Shown here: piece by piece, positions 1 to 11,564 of the stretch | Numbering within the stretch: the stretch's first letter is position 1 | Layout of the letters: each line of letters opens with the position of its first letter | Assembly: GCA_020746835.1 (NCBI GenBank) | Contig: JAGPNK010000002.1 | Location: 2,294,001 to 2,358,000, forward strand | DNA length: 64,000 bases | Source: Stachybotrys elegans | Lineage: Eukaryota; Ascomycota; Sordariomycetes; Hypocreales; Stachybotryaceae | Direction: 5' to 3' | Notes under the pieces: generated by a model | Told to the model about the DNA's origin: nothing | Seen by the model: the letters and a program-made list of their open reading frames with translations, nothing else | Databases searched by the model: none | Position numbers and translations under genes: made by a program

Positions 1-1973
1 CACACGCTAGATAGCTCATTCAGAGCACCAATGTTCAGTCGGATCTGCTGGCGCAAATCATCATCGTCGTGCTGCATGAAATGAAGTGCCCATTTGCTGA
101 GATGAACAATCGATGACATGGTAATGACACAAGCGAAGAAGTGGGTGTGGCTCAACAGAGGCACCCTGTGCGTAATCATCTTGCTGATTTCATCCGCCGA
201 TGCCATCGTGTGCCTTGTGTGGTCGTTCCAGAGGTCCCCAGACCGGACTGGCCGGTGCTCAGCACACGAGTTGATTTTCTGGGCTGGCGCCGAGTCGAGC
301 TGCGAGTGAGGCTGGTGCAGAAGGATGGACATGGCGTTGGTCATCATATGCGCCTGGAACATCATCTCGTCCAGCTTTCCATCCTTGTGCATGGCAATCT
401 TCTTGGACGGGGGCAGGTGCAGTCTCCAGTTGGTGAGGAGGGCTTCGATCCGCGCCATATTCTCGTCTTCAGGCGAGAGTATCTGGGGGACTCTCATGAA
501 CTTGCCCAGATTTCTGGCACACATGATGCGATAGGCAAACGAGGAAAATTCGCGCTCGTCTCCTAGGAAGTCGCGATTCTCCATCTCATCAAGGGTCATG
601 GGCTGTGGAATATTCTGCTGGGTGGTCAGTAACGCATCACACAAACCAAGAACCGCTTGCACCTACGCAGGACAGAAACTCATGCTCTTCGCACGGCAGA
701 TCTGCGTCGGCAGGTACATCGAAAAGGGAAAAGTTGGTCGCTCGGTGCACGCCAGCGATCATGCCGTCGGCGACAAAAAGCTCCCACCACGTTCGACGCC
801 AGCTCTCCTCGAGGACCGGCCAGCCCCGACCATGCAGAGCGGCGAAGGGTCGGGTGTTGATGGCGATCTGGACGGCAAGGGTCTCGGCTTTGCCCAAAAT
901 ACCCCTCGCCTTTTCTTGGTTGCCACTGCCGTCAAGGGCAATTAGCAGGACCAACATGGCTTGGAGGAGAAATCCGTCCTGGGGGATGTCTGGGTCATTC
1001 ACACGGCGCTCGGCCTCCTCGAGGAGCCCAGGCCTCGACGACGCAACTGGCAGATGAAGAGAGCCCACCCATCTCATTGTCGCCAGCAACGGCTCGACGA
1101 TTCCTTCTCTTGCTACCTGGAGAAAGGCGTCCTTGGGCAAGACAAAGGGATGGGCCCCGTGGAAGTTGCGATAAAACGATTCCAGGCATCTCTCGGCAAG
1201 GGATAGCGTGCGGCCCAGAGCGCCGAGGGAGGAGGTGCTCGACATGCTGGCCGGGCTGGCAATGGTCATGTCGTGGCCGGCAGGAACGTAGCCCGTGTAG
1301 AGGCGGGCGGTGCCGAAGGCGGGCGCGCCGTTGAACGGGGGCCCATGGTTGGGAGCGAGCGGCGGATATCCCGACTGGTAGGGGATTAGAGACTCGGCAG
1401 ACACGGGGGTGCCAGCGGAGAGGATTCCATGACCATCTGTGTCGACCTCGGGAGGCGAACTGGCCAGGCGCTTATAAGGGTTGGAGACGGGTGCACGGCG
1501 CGGGCCTTTGTATCCACGGCGCGATGCTACATAGTGGCATTCGGTGTTGCTCGCGACACATCGAGAGCACGGAGAGCGTCCGTCGCATTTGAGATGCTTG
1601 TTTCGCTGTGGACAGAGACGTCAGGATGGTGGTCAGCAACGAGCCAACATAGAGGGAGCTAGGACAAGGCGAGGGCAAAGACGAGCCCGCGTGCGAGGGG
1701 CACCAGAAAGCGGAGAAGTGCAAGACAAAAGGATAGCGCAAGACGATCGGGCTGGGCTTTTCAATGACATACACAACCTAAGCAAGCAGCGGGAACAGTG
1801 GGCTCCCGGCGCACCTCATTCACGGTCGAGGCCGAAGTAAGGCTGGTGGGAGACTCAGTATTGTCGCCGGCGCGCGAAGCGGCGCTACTGCCGGGGGCCT
1901 CAGAGCTGGGCGACGACGAGCTGGGAGGGGAGAGGTTCTGCGTCGTTGAGAGCGGGCTGTTGGTGTTCTGCAT
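1..1973 (-). CDS. Zn2Cys6 fungal transcription factor (partial, 3' end beyond window)
   Basis: Nuclear DNA-binding regulator of the fungal binuclear-cluster family. Exons read as 1973-1773, 1605-667 and 602 to the left edge, all joined in phase 0. The first intron splits the zinc cluster: exon 1 ends ACLGC and exon 2 opens RNKHLKC, giving C-x2-C-x6-C-x5-C-x2-C-x6-C from about residue 64, a complete cluster. The N-terminus is Ser/Pro/Thr-rich. Exon 2 continues into a middle homology region (fungal_trans, PF04082), seen as the FYRNFHGAHPFVLP stretch and the later WPVLEESWRRTWWELFVADG block. Exon 3 continues the helical region to the window edge. The start is the ATG at 1973, because the upstream in-frame GTG is not a plausible fungal start. 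Target genes cannot be inferred and the C-terminus is not visible. Confidence 0.85.
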
Positions 1974-3941
1974 GGTGAGACTAGTCACGGCGGAAGCTGG
2001 GTTCCCGGGATGGCGGCGCGCGACCTCGCTGAAAGCGCAAGACGGAGCTGAATGTCAAAAGATCAATTGAGGCCGGGGGTGCTTGGCGGATAGGGCAACA
2101 GTGGAGGCATGAACAGAGGGATGAATATACGAGACGCGTAGCTGCCGGCGAGCAAACAGGTGTGTGTGCGGGTGTGTAGGTTGTCAAATGATGGGATGAG
2201 GGCCAGAGAAGGCAGGAAGATTAGGTAGTCGGCCAAGAGGTAGGTAATTAGGTGGTAAAAGTTGGTAAAAGTTAGTAAATATGTAAGGTAGCAAGCAGCA
2301 AGCCTATTGAAGCAACTGCACCGCGCGCGCCCCCGGCCGGCCAGCCCAGGCCATTTGCAGGCCCAGCCAGTCCAGTCCAACCGGCCGACCATCCATCCAT
2401 CCATCCATCCATCCATCCCATTTTACTCCAGCACATACGCAGAGCACGGAATCTCCGTACCTCTGGATTGGCAGAACACAGCAGGTGGGGAAGGTCCGGG
2501 TACCTTGCCGAAGATGAAGGGAGGGAAGAGTCTTTCAGATGCCTGCCACCTGCCAGTTCAATAATGGGTTAATACCAGACTTAGTACCTAATTAGTAGTA
2601 GAGTACTAATGGATGTACTGTACATGTACTTGGTTTGCCAGTCACTTTAGGGCCTCCAGCCTTTTTTTTTCAAAACATCCCCGGCCGCGTTGCTGTTGCT
2701 CCTGATATCCACGAGAAAATGCTCAAGTGGCATGGAGTCGGTACTCTGATACACAGCCCACCGTATTATTGCGTATTTGTGTGTGCAGCAGACCCGCAAG
2801 AGCTATATGCTCGACACCCAGCAAGCCCAGCAAGGGAAGCCGGGGGGGGTACCGTACTATGCACGCTACCTGCATCCACCAGAGCCTTGCCCCTCCTCAA
2901 TGGTCCTGAAACACCCTGCCTGCTTCTCCCGTTGATTATACCAGAAGCGGAAGCCTACCCGGGACATGGCTTAGTATCGACTGAGTAAGTGCCCTGTCCA
3001 TCTGTCGCCATCCGCCGTTTTCCTTCACCCACTGCTCAACGGGCCTTGGCTTTCTGCCGTCCACGGCTCAACGACGCTGGCTGCCGTTGAAAGCATGCTA
3101 AGCCCTATTCTGACCAGCGTCAACCGTTGCCCGTTGCCCGTTGGAATAGGTGTGGCGGTAAGCATGCTTCGGGTGTTTGCCAAGGTTACATCCAACATGA
3201 TGCTGTGGCACAAAGCACGGGATACAGACATGTTAGGATGGATGACTGGTGGGCCAGAGACTCTCGGTCAAGTTATCGGCACTGTTGCACCGACTGGTGC
3301 GACCACGCACCATCACAGATAACCATGTGCCTCCATGGGATCACCGCCTGGACCAGTCTCCAGAGGCGCCTGATGAACGAGGTGCATCCTGTAATTCACG
3401 GGCACTAACAAACTGCAGTCGTCACGGATCGACACCGTACCTCGCAACCACGCACACAGCCCGCCCAGCCAGAATCCCTCGGCCTTGTACTGCCGCTCGA
3501 ATAGGAAATCAGTTCCGTATCCCCCCTTAGTAGCCGGTGTAGAGAGCCGAAGCTAGCAATTAGCATTTGCGCGCTGTGTCACCTCGAACAAAGACGGAAA
3601 TCTTGCCGCACCATTCCACGTCACTTTGCGTCCCTACCAAGTAGGTAGGTGGCTTCATATCATGACGGGCGCAAAGGTATCGTGTCCGGAGAGGCCTCCC
3701 TCGAGTTCGCAGCGTCGGCGTGCTTTGAATCCGCCGCGGCGTACATGGTAGATCCGTCCGTCGACAGAATCCTGCAAGCCACGCAACCAGGCCAGCGGCT
3801 AGATGCAACCTCGATGCACCATGCACCACTCGTGGCACCAACCCCACACATGTGTTATTTCGTGACCGTAGAGGGCCAAGCCCAAACTTGGCTTTGCCCT
3901 TGATACTCACAAAGCCAGTGGTCCTTTTGTTGGTCTGAAGG
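1974..3941. other. Intergenic region between divergent TF and HeLo genes
   Basis: About 2 kb with no ORF I can support. It must hold the promoter of the minus-strand transcription factor and that of the plus-strand HeLo gene. It contains a (CCAT)n microsatellite near 2389-2419. Short ORFs here have no recognisable domain and show Pro/Ser/Cys-rich compositions typical of chance frames. Confidence 0.6.
2389..2419 (+). repeat. (CCAT)n microsatellite
   Basis: About seven and a half uninterrupted CCAT units. The same unit in the same orientation recurs near 20389 and 62650, always in a 5' intergenic region. Confidence 0.95.
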
Positions 3942-5945
3942 ATGGACCCCCTCTCTGTGGCTGGCCTGGCCATCGGTGTTGCCTCCTTCGGCCTGCAGGT
4001 CTTTACCGGTTGTATGCAAGGTGTGTTCGTACATATGTCGTGCTCCGCTCCGTGCATCTCCCCCGGTTCCTTTATCCTTACTGACTGCATTCAAGGCATC
4101 CAGCTGCTAGTGACTGCCCTCGGGTACGAGGATGACTGCAAGTATCTCAATCTTCGACTCCGCATGGAGCAGCATCGCTTGTATGCATGGAGCGAGACAT
4201 CGGGCCTTCTTGACGTCGAGGCCAAGAACCATGAGCGCATTCTCAACTCGAATGTCTTCAACCTTCATCGGCAGACGGTGTTGGACCTTCTCATACAGAT
4301 CCAATGTCTTTTTGACGAGTTTACTGCCTTTCAAAAGAAGCATAACAACTTGAGAACCACCAGGGACGAGGATGGCGTCCTCGCTGCTCCCGAGAAGGAT
4401 GCAAAGCAGGCCAACTATCCCATGACACCCAGGAAGCGAGACTTTATTAAGAGGGCCATGTCCAAGGTTGCGTCACAGTCAGAGGAAGGCTGGACAAGGC
4501 TAAAATGGAGTGCCCTAGATAAGGGAGCATTTGAGAAACTCTTGGCAAAGTTCTCCGGGCTGAACGACGACATCACCAACATCCTTGATCACTCACTACA
4601 AGTAGAAATCAGGAACACGGTGCAGGATACCAATCGAGGTGTGCTCTTACTCCATCACAAAATCGCTGACTTGGGCAACCTGGTGCTGGCACTGAAGTCG
4701 CAACTGGATGCTCCTCCATCCAGCAGAGCGGTGTCGGGCATGTCGAGAATCGAGCGAGAGGCAAACGCAACGGCACTCGCACAGCTGTCCAAGCTGGCCA
4801 AGTTCAAGGCATTCAATGAGAGCATTGACCCAAGAGGAGGCGCTTCACTGAAAGTCGATGAAGAGGCGACAAAATTTCTCGATCTCGTCAATACAGACAA
4901 GCAGCAGAACCTATGGCTGCCCAAATACCTCGTTGAACTCGGACCTGATGTAGATGAGTCTGATGCTGACAGATGCGAGGCGCTGATGAAGACAGCCCAA
5001 GGTCACAAGAAGGTCTGGGTAGAATGGAAGGATTACGACACTGCTGGGCAGTATCCCGGATCTCTCTCCAAGCAAGACATCATCGATAGAGTTCGGAAAC
5101 TCGCCGCCTTGCTCAACCATAGCCCTAAGCCCGATGCATTCAGAACGCCGCACTGTCTCGGGTTCTTTGACAAGGCCGACCCAACCATCCCAGAAGACGA
5201 TGTTGACATTCTTGACCGGCGATTGGGCTTGGTGTTTGAGAGACCAGAGGAAGATGAGCTTCACACCACACTGCCCCCCGTTTCCCTGCGGGAGCTCCTC
5301 CAGGACACGAGCACCCGCAAACCGCGAGTCACAGATCGGGTCAAGCTGGCGCACGCCTTAAGTAGCTGTCTGTTATACTTGCATGCGGTAAACTGGCTGC
5401 ACAAAGGGCTACGGAGTCATAATGTTGTCTTCTTTCGCACCCGGCAAGGTCACATCGACTACGGAAAGCCCTTCTTGTCTGGGTTCGACTACTCTCGCCC
5501 CGGAGGAAAGGACGAGATGACAGATGTACCGGGGCTAGATGCCGAGCATGACCTGTACAGGCATCCCAACGCCCAGTCTAATCAAGGAAGGCGGAGAGAG
5601 CGGTCCAAGAAGAGCTTCGACATTTACAGCCTAGGCGTCATATTCGTTGAGCTGGCGCATTGGAGGACCGTCGAGCAAGTGCTTGGAATTGATCTCAGAC
5701 GTGCGAGGGGAAACCCAGATGTCATCCGCCAAATGAGGAACAATCTGCTTCGAACAGACGAGATTGAGGAGATTGGATCGTGCATGGGAGAAAAGTATGA
5801 GGAGGCCACACGAAGGTGTCTCAGTGGTGGCAAAGAGCTAGGCCTCCAAACCGATACTGACGAAACGGCCGACGAGGTGGCCGAGGCGCTTTCCATGAAG
5901 TACTATGAAAAGGTTGTCAAGAAGCTGGAAGAGATCACTGTATAG
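3942..5945 (+). CDS. HeLo-domain protein with C-terminal pseudokinase-like domain
   Basis: Exons 3942-4020 and 4096-5945, 642 aa after removal of a 75-nt intron that is itself open in frame. Its donor is GTGTGT and its acceptor ATTCAAG, with TTACTGAC as a likely branch point. Splicing joins MQ to GIQLLV and gives the normal HeLo start (hydrophobic MDPLSVAGLAIGVASF, then a helical bundle to about residue 200). HeLo domains (PF14479; HET-S, MLKL-like bundle) act as membrane-targeting cell-death effectors. Residues about 325-640 have a kinase layout: VWVEWK as a beta-3 lysine strand (about 333-338), HKGLRSHN in place of HRDLKxxN (462-469), SGFDYSR in place of DFG (488-494) and FDIYSLG as the alpha-F helix (534-540). 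The catalytic-loop Asp is missing, so activity is unlikely. This matches the DUF7580-type C-terminal region of fungal HeLo proteins. A role in incompatibility or regulated death is inferred, not shown. Confidence 0.85.
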   Translation: MDPLSVAGLAIGVASFGLQVFTGCMQGVFVHMSCSAPCISPGSFILTDCIQGIQLLVTALGYEDDCKYLNLRLRMEQHRLYAWSETSGLLDVEAKNHERILNSNVFNLHRQTVLDLLIQIQCLFDEFTAFQKKHNNLRTTRDEDGVLAAPEKDAKQANYPMTPRKRDFIKRAMSKVASQSEEGWTRLKWSALDKGAFEKLLAKFSGLNDDITNILDHSLQVEIRNTVQDTNRGVLLLHHKIADLGNLVLALKSQLDAPPSSRAVSGMSRIEREANATALAQLSKLAKFKAFNESIDPRGGASLKVDEEATKFLDLVNTDKQQNLWLPKYLVELGPDVDESDADRCEALMKTAQGHKKVWVEWKDYDTAGQYPGSLSKQDIIDRVRKLAALLNHSPKPDAFRTPHCLGFFDKADPTIPEDDVDILDRRLGLVFERPEEDELHTTLPPVSLRELLQDTSTRKPRVTDRVKLAHALSSCLLYLHAVNWLHKGLRSHNVVFFRTRQGHIDYGKPFLSGFDYSRPGGKDEMTDVPGLDAEHDLYRHPNAQSNQGRRRERSKKSFDIYSLGVIFVELAHWRTVEQVLGIDLRRARGNPDVIRQMRNNLLRTDEIEEIGSCMGEKYEEATRRCLSGGKELGLQTDTDETADEVAEALSMKYYEKVVKKLEEITV

Positions 5946-8070
5946 GTGGTCAAAATGCCCAGTCAGTGTGCTTTCGAATATAGCCACCAGCTTATCGACG
6001 ATGTGGCAAAGAGTTCAAGTCCGAGGGCTGCCAGGCCATGAGGGAGCATGGGGATAAACGTTTGGCATATTTTAGGTCCTATCTTGCACAAAGATCTCCC
6101 GATCCTCCCATATCCGTCCATGTTGCTGTGATGGGGTGAAATGATTGCGAGGCCGAATCCTGCTTCAGCAGCAACACTCTATGCACTGAAAGCAGCATAA
6201 GCCGGTGCAGATACCACAGCATATGACCTGGACGACTGTCAGCTACCTGGATCATGAAGGGTGCCGTTCCGACTTACACCTCCATCCAGGCCACCGCGAA
6301 GCTCAGGAGGCTCTGCAGCCATGGTCATCGGCTGGATAGGACGCTATGAGAGTTTAGCCTCGTAGGATAACAACGCAGTCTTTCCGTTTTTCAAGGCCAA
6401 GTAGAACAATGTGGTCTGAAGAGGTGCTTACAGGTTGCTCGGTGCTCAGCCGGGGGGCAGGGAGCGCAGCCGGAGCTGGTTCCGCAGGCATTTGCGGGAA
6501 AGCAGAAGGGCTGGGCATGTTGAATCAACGGAAATCAAGGCTGCGATCGGAGGATCTTAAACATGGAGTTGAGCTTAGATGGATGATGGATTCACAAATG
6601 GCGTGCAAAGTTGCGGCCTTGCGCATATTAGTATATTTGCTGATGGAAATCTCATCTAGGTACAATATCCCAACTCATGCCTCGCTGCGGAAGCCGGTCC
6701 ATGTAAATGGTGATGATGGATGCAGTTTCAACTGAGACTCTGTCAGGTGGAGGAAACATGAGTGAACTTAGCAGGTCAGGAGGATGTTGCTCGAGGTAAG
6801 CTGATCAAGACTTGGGTGTACCGTTTATCTTGTAATGTTGGGGAGATGCGCCTGTCACGCCTATGTGTACATATTCTGGGATGCTCACGCGGCCTTGGTG
6901 TTCTGGTGACCAGAGGGTCCATACAAGCGCCACATAGCGGCCTAGGTGCCAGCAATTGCTAATATCTACGACCCAGCTTGCCGGTCGAGTTCATGGTACA
7001 TATGTATAATTCTCCTTCTGGTCGAGATGTCCGACGATGTGGTACTCCAGCTGGAGGAAGTATGCTGGCTGCTTAAACATTAGAATTAATTCCTACCTGT
7101 AACGCAGTTCCTCTCACTATTATCCTCGGATTCACGCATTTACCACCACAAGTCTTCCCCATCCCCCTTTTGTTTATTTTTAGTATTTTATTGTCGGGGC
7201 TTCCCTATTTCTGCCAAGTTAAGATATTTTTACCTTTTTGATCATTCTAGTATTGCCCAACAGTGGCCATGTGTCTCCCAAGTGTTGGCTCGGCCCCTTG
7301 TTCGTGCCTCTTCGAAACTCACCCTCGTCGTCTTTCTTCCTGGTGTAGCGAGGTCAAATACACGATTTTCTGACACCCCGTAAAACCATAATTCTGATAA
7401 TACATAACGACTCTCTAGATAGAAGCCTTGCAATGCTGCCCCTATTCAACACTGTCCCCATCTACCTCTAGGTTAGGGCCAGCGACTCAGAGATAGGACT
7501 CGGAGTTGGGCATAATGCCAAGCTTCCTTACATAATCCGGACAGCCTAAAATCAGGGGCCGTTAGCTGGTGTTGTTCCCCCCCCCGCCCACTGTGCTGGC
7601 CCAATTATCTCATGGGTTGATGGGGCTTATGGGTGACGATGCACAGAGGCCGTCGGACTGCCAAGCGTGTACCTCACCTACGGACGGGCACCTACCTCCG
7701 GTTTCCAGGCTTCCTTCCAATCCCTTAGGTCAGGCTTGGTCGTCTCCGATATCTAGGCGTCCTCTGCACCTCTGCACTCTGGACAGCCCGTCCAACAATG
7801 TGCATTCTGTGATATCTCTCTTTTCCACTCGCCAATGCCCTGATCCTCGGGGCCCACGGTCTCGTCGATTCCCTCCCTCCACGACCACCCCCCTCCGCAT
7901 CAGCTGCGAGAGGAGCGACTTCGCCCAGCACTCTCCGCCTCGGGCTCATCAGCCGGACCGAACCGCGACCGCATCGCCCAACCCCCTCCCCCAAAGAGGC
8001 CGTGGCTTGACATCGAACTCGACTCTCGACTTGCTCCCGACACAGTGTCCCCTGCGGTGCAGCCCTCAAC
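5946..8070. other. Intergenic region upstream of the NAK kinase
   Basis: No supportable gene. The left part is presumably the 3' UTR of the HeLo gene. AT-rich sequence lies around 7140-7260, and a C/T-rich stretch before 8071 is the likely 5' UTR of the kinase. ORFs at 6409-6735 and 7569-8345 have no family resemblance and no splice partner. Confidence 0.55.
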
Positions 8071-11000
8071 ATGGCCTCCTTCGGTCAACAGGCAGCACCT
8101 TATCCTGCCGCGGGGCATGGCCACCACCCTGCCGCATATGGTGCGCCCCAAGCCGTTGCGCCTGGCCCCGTGGCTCCTCACGGTACCTTCTCGCCCGGAA
8201 CCAAGATCCAGGTCGGCAGTCACCGGGTCGTCATCCTCAAGTACCTGTCCGAAGGTGGTTTCGCCCACGTATACCTGGTCAAAATGCAGAAGCAGGTCGA
8301 CGGCACCGATCAGGCCGTCCTCAAGCGAGTAGCAGTGCCCGATAAGGAGTCTCTGCGCAGCATGCGAACAGAGGTGGAAACGATGAAGCGTCTCAAGGGC
8401 CATAGGCCAATTGTGACCTACATTGATTCTCATGCCTCGGAGCTCAGGGGCGGTGGGTACGAGGTGTTCCTACTCATGGAGTTTTGCAACGGAGGCGGTC
8501 TGATCGACTTCATGAACACCCGCCTGCAGCACCGACTGACCGAGCCCGAAATCCTCAACATCTTCTCTGACATCGCCGAGGGCGTTGCCTGCATGCATTA
8601 CCTCAAGCCCGCTCTGCTTCATCGCGATCTCAAGGTCGAGAACGTCCTCATCACCGCCAGGGGGGCTTCGAAGCGCTTCAAGCTATGTGATTTTGGCTCT
8701 GCTGCGCCCCCGCGATCCGCCCCTACCACTGTCGTCGAGTGTCGCTTGATGGACGAGGATGTGCAGAAGCACACCACCTTGCAGTACAGAAGCCCCGAAA
8801 TGATCGATGTCTACCGCAAGCAGCCCATCAACGAGAAGTCGGATATCTGGGCCCTGGGTGTCTTACTGTACAAGCTCTGCTATTACACCACTCCTTTCGA
8901 GGACCAGGGCCAATTGGCGATCCTCAATGCCAGTTACAAATACCCAAGCTATCCTGTCTTTTCTAGCCGGCTCAAGGCATTGATAGGTAAGGGAAATTGC
9001 ACGACCCTGCCATTTCTGGCTGTTTTCACTGACACGAACCCAGCATCCATGCTCAAGGAGAACATGCAAGCTCGGCCGACCATCTATCAAGTTCTCAAGG
9101 AGGCCTGCGCCATGCAGGGACGAGAAGTCCCCATACATGATGTAAGGATGGTAGTTTTGCTGTTGGCTACGTGCTGCTGACATGACCCGTAGATCTACAC
9201 AGGACCCCAAGGTGACCAAGCCAGGGGAAGGCCGCAGTCTCAAGATGAGAGGTCAGCGGCGGCACCCGTCGTGGGTGCTGTATTCTCGAAGACAGAGGAA
9301 GAGAAGCCCGTCATACCTGATATCGTGCCCATGAGAAGAGGTCGCCCTGGTGTCTCCCCAGCCCCAGCAAAGGCTGCACAGTCACAGCCTGTTCCTTCGC
9401 GCAAGGTCGCCGAGGGAGACCCATTCGCGGCGTTGGACTCAAAATCCCCGCGGGCCCAGGACCCCGATGATATTTCCGCCAGATTCCCCAGCCTGGATCA
9501 GTTTTCTTTGCTTCATGATCAGGGCGCGAGGTTCGACTTTGACACATCCTCCCCCCAGAACGCATCGCCCAAACTGCCCGACATGAACCAAAGAGTTGCC
9601 GAGCGACTTGCTGATGAAGCTTTTGCAAGTCCCCAGCAGAAATTCACAGAGGCTGCCATGACTCCCCGCCCACAGACTGTGGCACCCATCTCTTCTCGTC
9701 CTCCTGTCATGTCACCGCCCATCGAGGCGACACTATCCAAGGTGCCTTCGAACAAGTCTGATGTCAGTCGAGCGCAATCCATAATAAGCAGCAACCCAGA
9801 GCTCAGGGCTATATCATCACAATCTTCGTCAAAGTATGTGTCCACTGGCACATCGACAACCGACTTATCTTCGGCCCAATTCGCAATGCCTACCGAAACA
9901 GCCCGCCAAAACCGGATGCCAGAATATACCCGTCCGCCCAGCGTCACAAGAGAGCCTGAGGTTCTGAGCAGTCATCGCCAGTCTGGGGAATTCCGGCCAA
10001 TGCACAAGCCGCAAGCCATTCGCCAGCCTTCCATTTCTAGACTATCACTCGATGAGCACCGGCCGCAGCTGGAAGTGTTGGAACTTTCTTCTCGCTCGTC
10101 CAACCCCGCCAACCGGACGCGACCTTCCAGTTCAACCTTTGAAAGCAACACCCTAGACTTCCTCCGAGACAAGGAGTCATCGTCGAGATCTCAAAGCCGA
10201 CACGGCAGGCCATCGCCGCGCGAATCTCAAGCGCCGTCTCCTAGACTGACACCTGCGGCTGACGATGACAATCTGGGCGGACCTGCCGATGCCTCCTATT
10301 TCAGGACAACAGATGAGACGGGCTCTGATGGGCAGGACAAGAAACAGAGCAAGCGGTCGAGCTTAAAGGCCTTATCGGGAACCAAAAATATGCTCGCCGG
10401 CAAGTTCGGGGACGCCTTCAAGCGATTCGAGGGGCACAACTCGTCCAGCCAAGGGATAGCACGAACTCCGTCTCCCCTCAAAGACATGGATCGGCGTGAT
10501 TTGACTCCCATCGCTGGGTCTGAGGCCACGGATGGCAGGACCGATGACGGATACGAACAAGAAGAGGAAGATGGCATGACGCCGGAGATGAGACGTGAGA
10601 TGGAACGCCGACGACTCCTGGATGAGGAAAGACGAGTCGAAGCCGCTCAAGCAGAGTATCGAAGGCGGATGGCCGAGGGCGGTGCTACTTCGGCTCCTGG
10701 ACCCGCGAACCCAGGAGGCGTGCCTCGCGCCATCAGCATCCAAAACAGGGTCCAAAGTCTTCTCAGCGAGGAGCATCGGCCAGCGAACGTCCAGCGAACT
10801 GCACAGGGCTATGGTAAATACACAGACACGCCAGCCGCTGACGAGAAGCCTGGCCCTGAAATCCCTCGGAAGCCATTGAATGTCAACAAACCGCGCACTG
10901 AGCCACCTGTTCCCAGCAAAGGCCCTGGCCCAGTAGGCAGGCAACCTACGAGCGCGCCTCCTACATTGGCTGGGAAGCCGGGAGGGAAGCCGGCGGCTCC

Positions 11001-11235
11001 CAGGAAGCCAATGCATCTCAACAGCCTTCCGACTGGGGGGAGCGCCTCGCTTGCTAAGCAGAACGCGTCAGAGCGACTGGTGGCGACCGATCTTCCTGGG
11101 AATCCTGTCCTGGACATGACGGCAGACCAGAGAGACGAGTATATAGAAGACTTTTCGAAACGCTTCCCCAGCTTGAACTCGTTGGAGATGGTGGAGCGAG
11201 ACATTGGCCGCGACCTAGACAACGCCAGGCGTTGA
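8071..11235 (+). CDS. ARK1: Actin-regulating Ser/Thr protein kinase of the Ark1/Prk1 (NAK/AAK1) family
   Basis: Exons 8071-8986, 9044-9141 and 9193-11235, 1018 aa, with introns of 57 and 51 nt. The start follows CAAC and precedes a Pro/Ala-rich leader. The kinase domain (about 45-360) is complete: glycine loop EGGFAHVY, lysine in QAVLKRV, HRDLKVENVL, DFGSA, and a DIWALGVLLYKL helix. The ExGGFAxVY loop and the NKSDIWALG-type region are typical of the NAK family, which phosphorylates endocytic coat factors (Pan1/Sla1, epsins, AP-2 in animals) at cortical actin patches. The roughly 650-residue tail is disordered, with PxxP stretches and a basic/acidic coiled segment (MRREMERRRLLDEERR). It ends in a short conserved-looking block (EDFSKRFPSLNSLEMVERDIG) that echoes an earlier ARFPSLDQF motif. 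Splicing restores LKALIASMLKENMQARPTIYQVL, the usual end of the kinase fold. Confidence 0.93.
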
Positions 11236-11564
11236 GAAGGTAGCTGCTTCTGGCTAAACACTATCATCAACAGTGGTATTATTCGACGATTTTGTATTTC
11301 CGGCATCTATACAAGACCATATAGAGCACAAGAATTCATAGAGGCGGTGCACTTGCACATGACGATTCACTCACTGTATTTTATATATGTATGATGCCTG
11401 CCTGACACGTTATGTGCTCCCTTAACCTACCCGGTAGACCCACTAAAAAGTCGGTTCCTTATCTTATCGGCGATGGCTTCATTGGAACTTTTTTTCTTCA
11501 GGTTGCACATGCGACTCCAACCTCCACCAGGAACACCTATTCAGTCAATCTTGGACATCTTGAC
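11236..11564. promoter_or_regulatory. Intergenic/promoter region of MAK11
   Basis: The 329-base gap holds the 3' UTR of the kinase gene and the MAK11 promoter. An AT-rich TTTTATATATGTATG stretch near 11380-11394 could serve as a TATA-like element. Translation can be extended in frame upstream to 11412, but only through sequence without family resemblance. Confidence 0.45.

Noticed and set aside
6409..6735. Plus-strand ORF of 108 codons between the HeLo and kinase genes
   Set aside because: No motif, start in poor context, no neighbouring exon in phase.
7569..8345. Plus-strand ORF of 258 codons overlapping the kinase start
   Set aside because: It is a shifted frame through a C-rich leader and the first kinase exon. 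The kinase frame is unambiguous.
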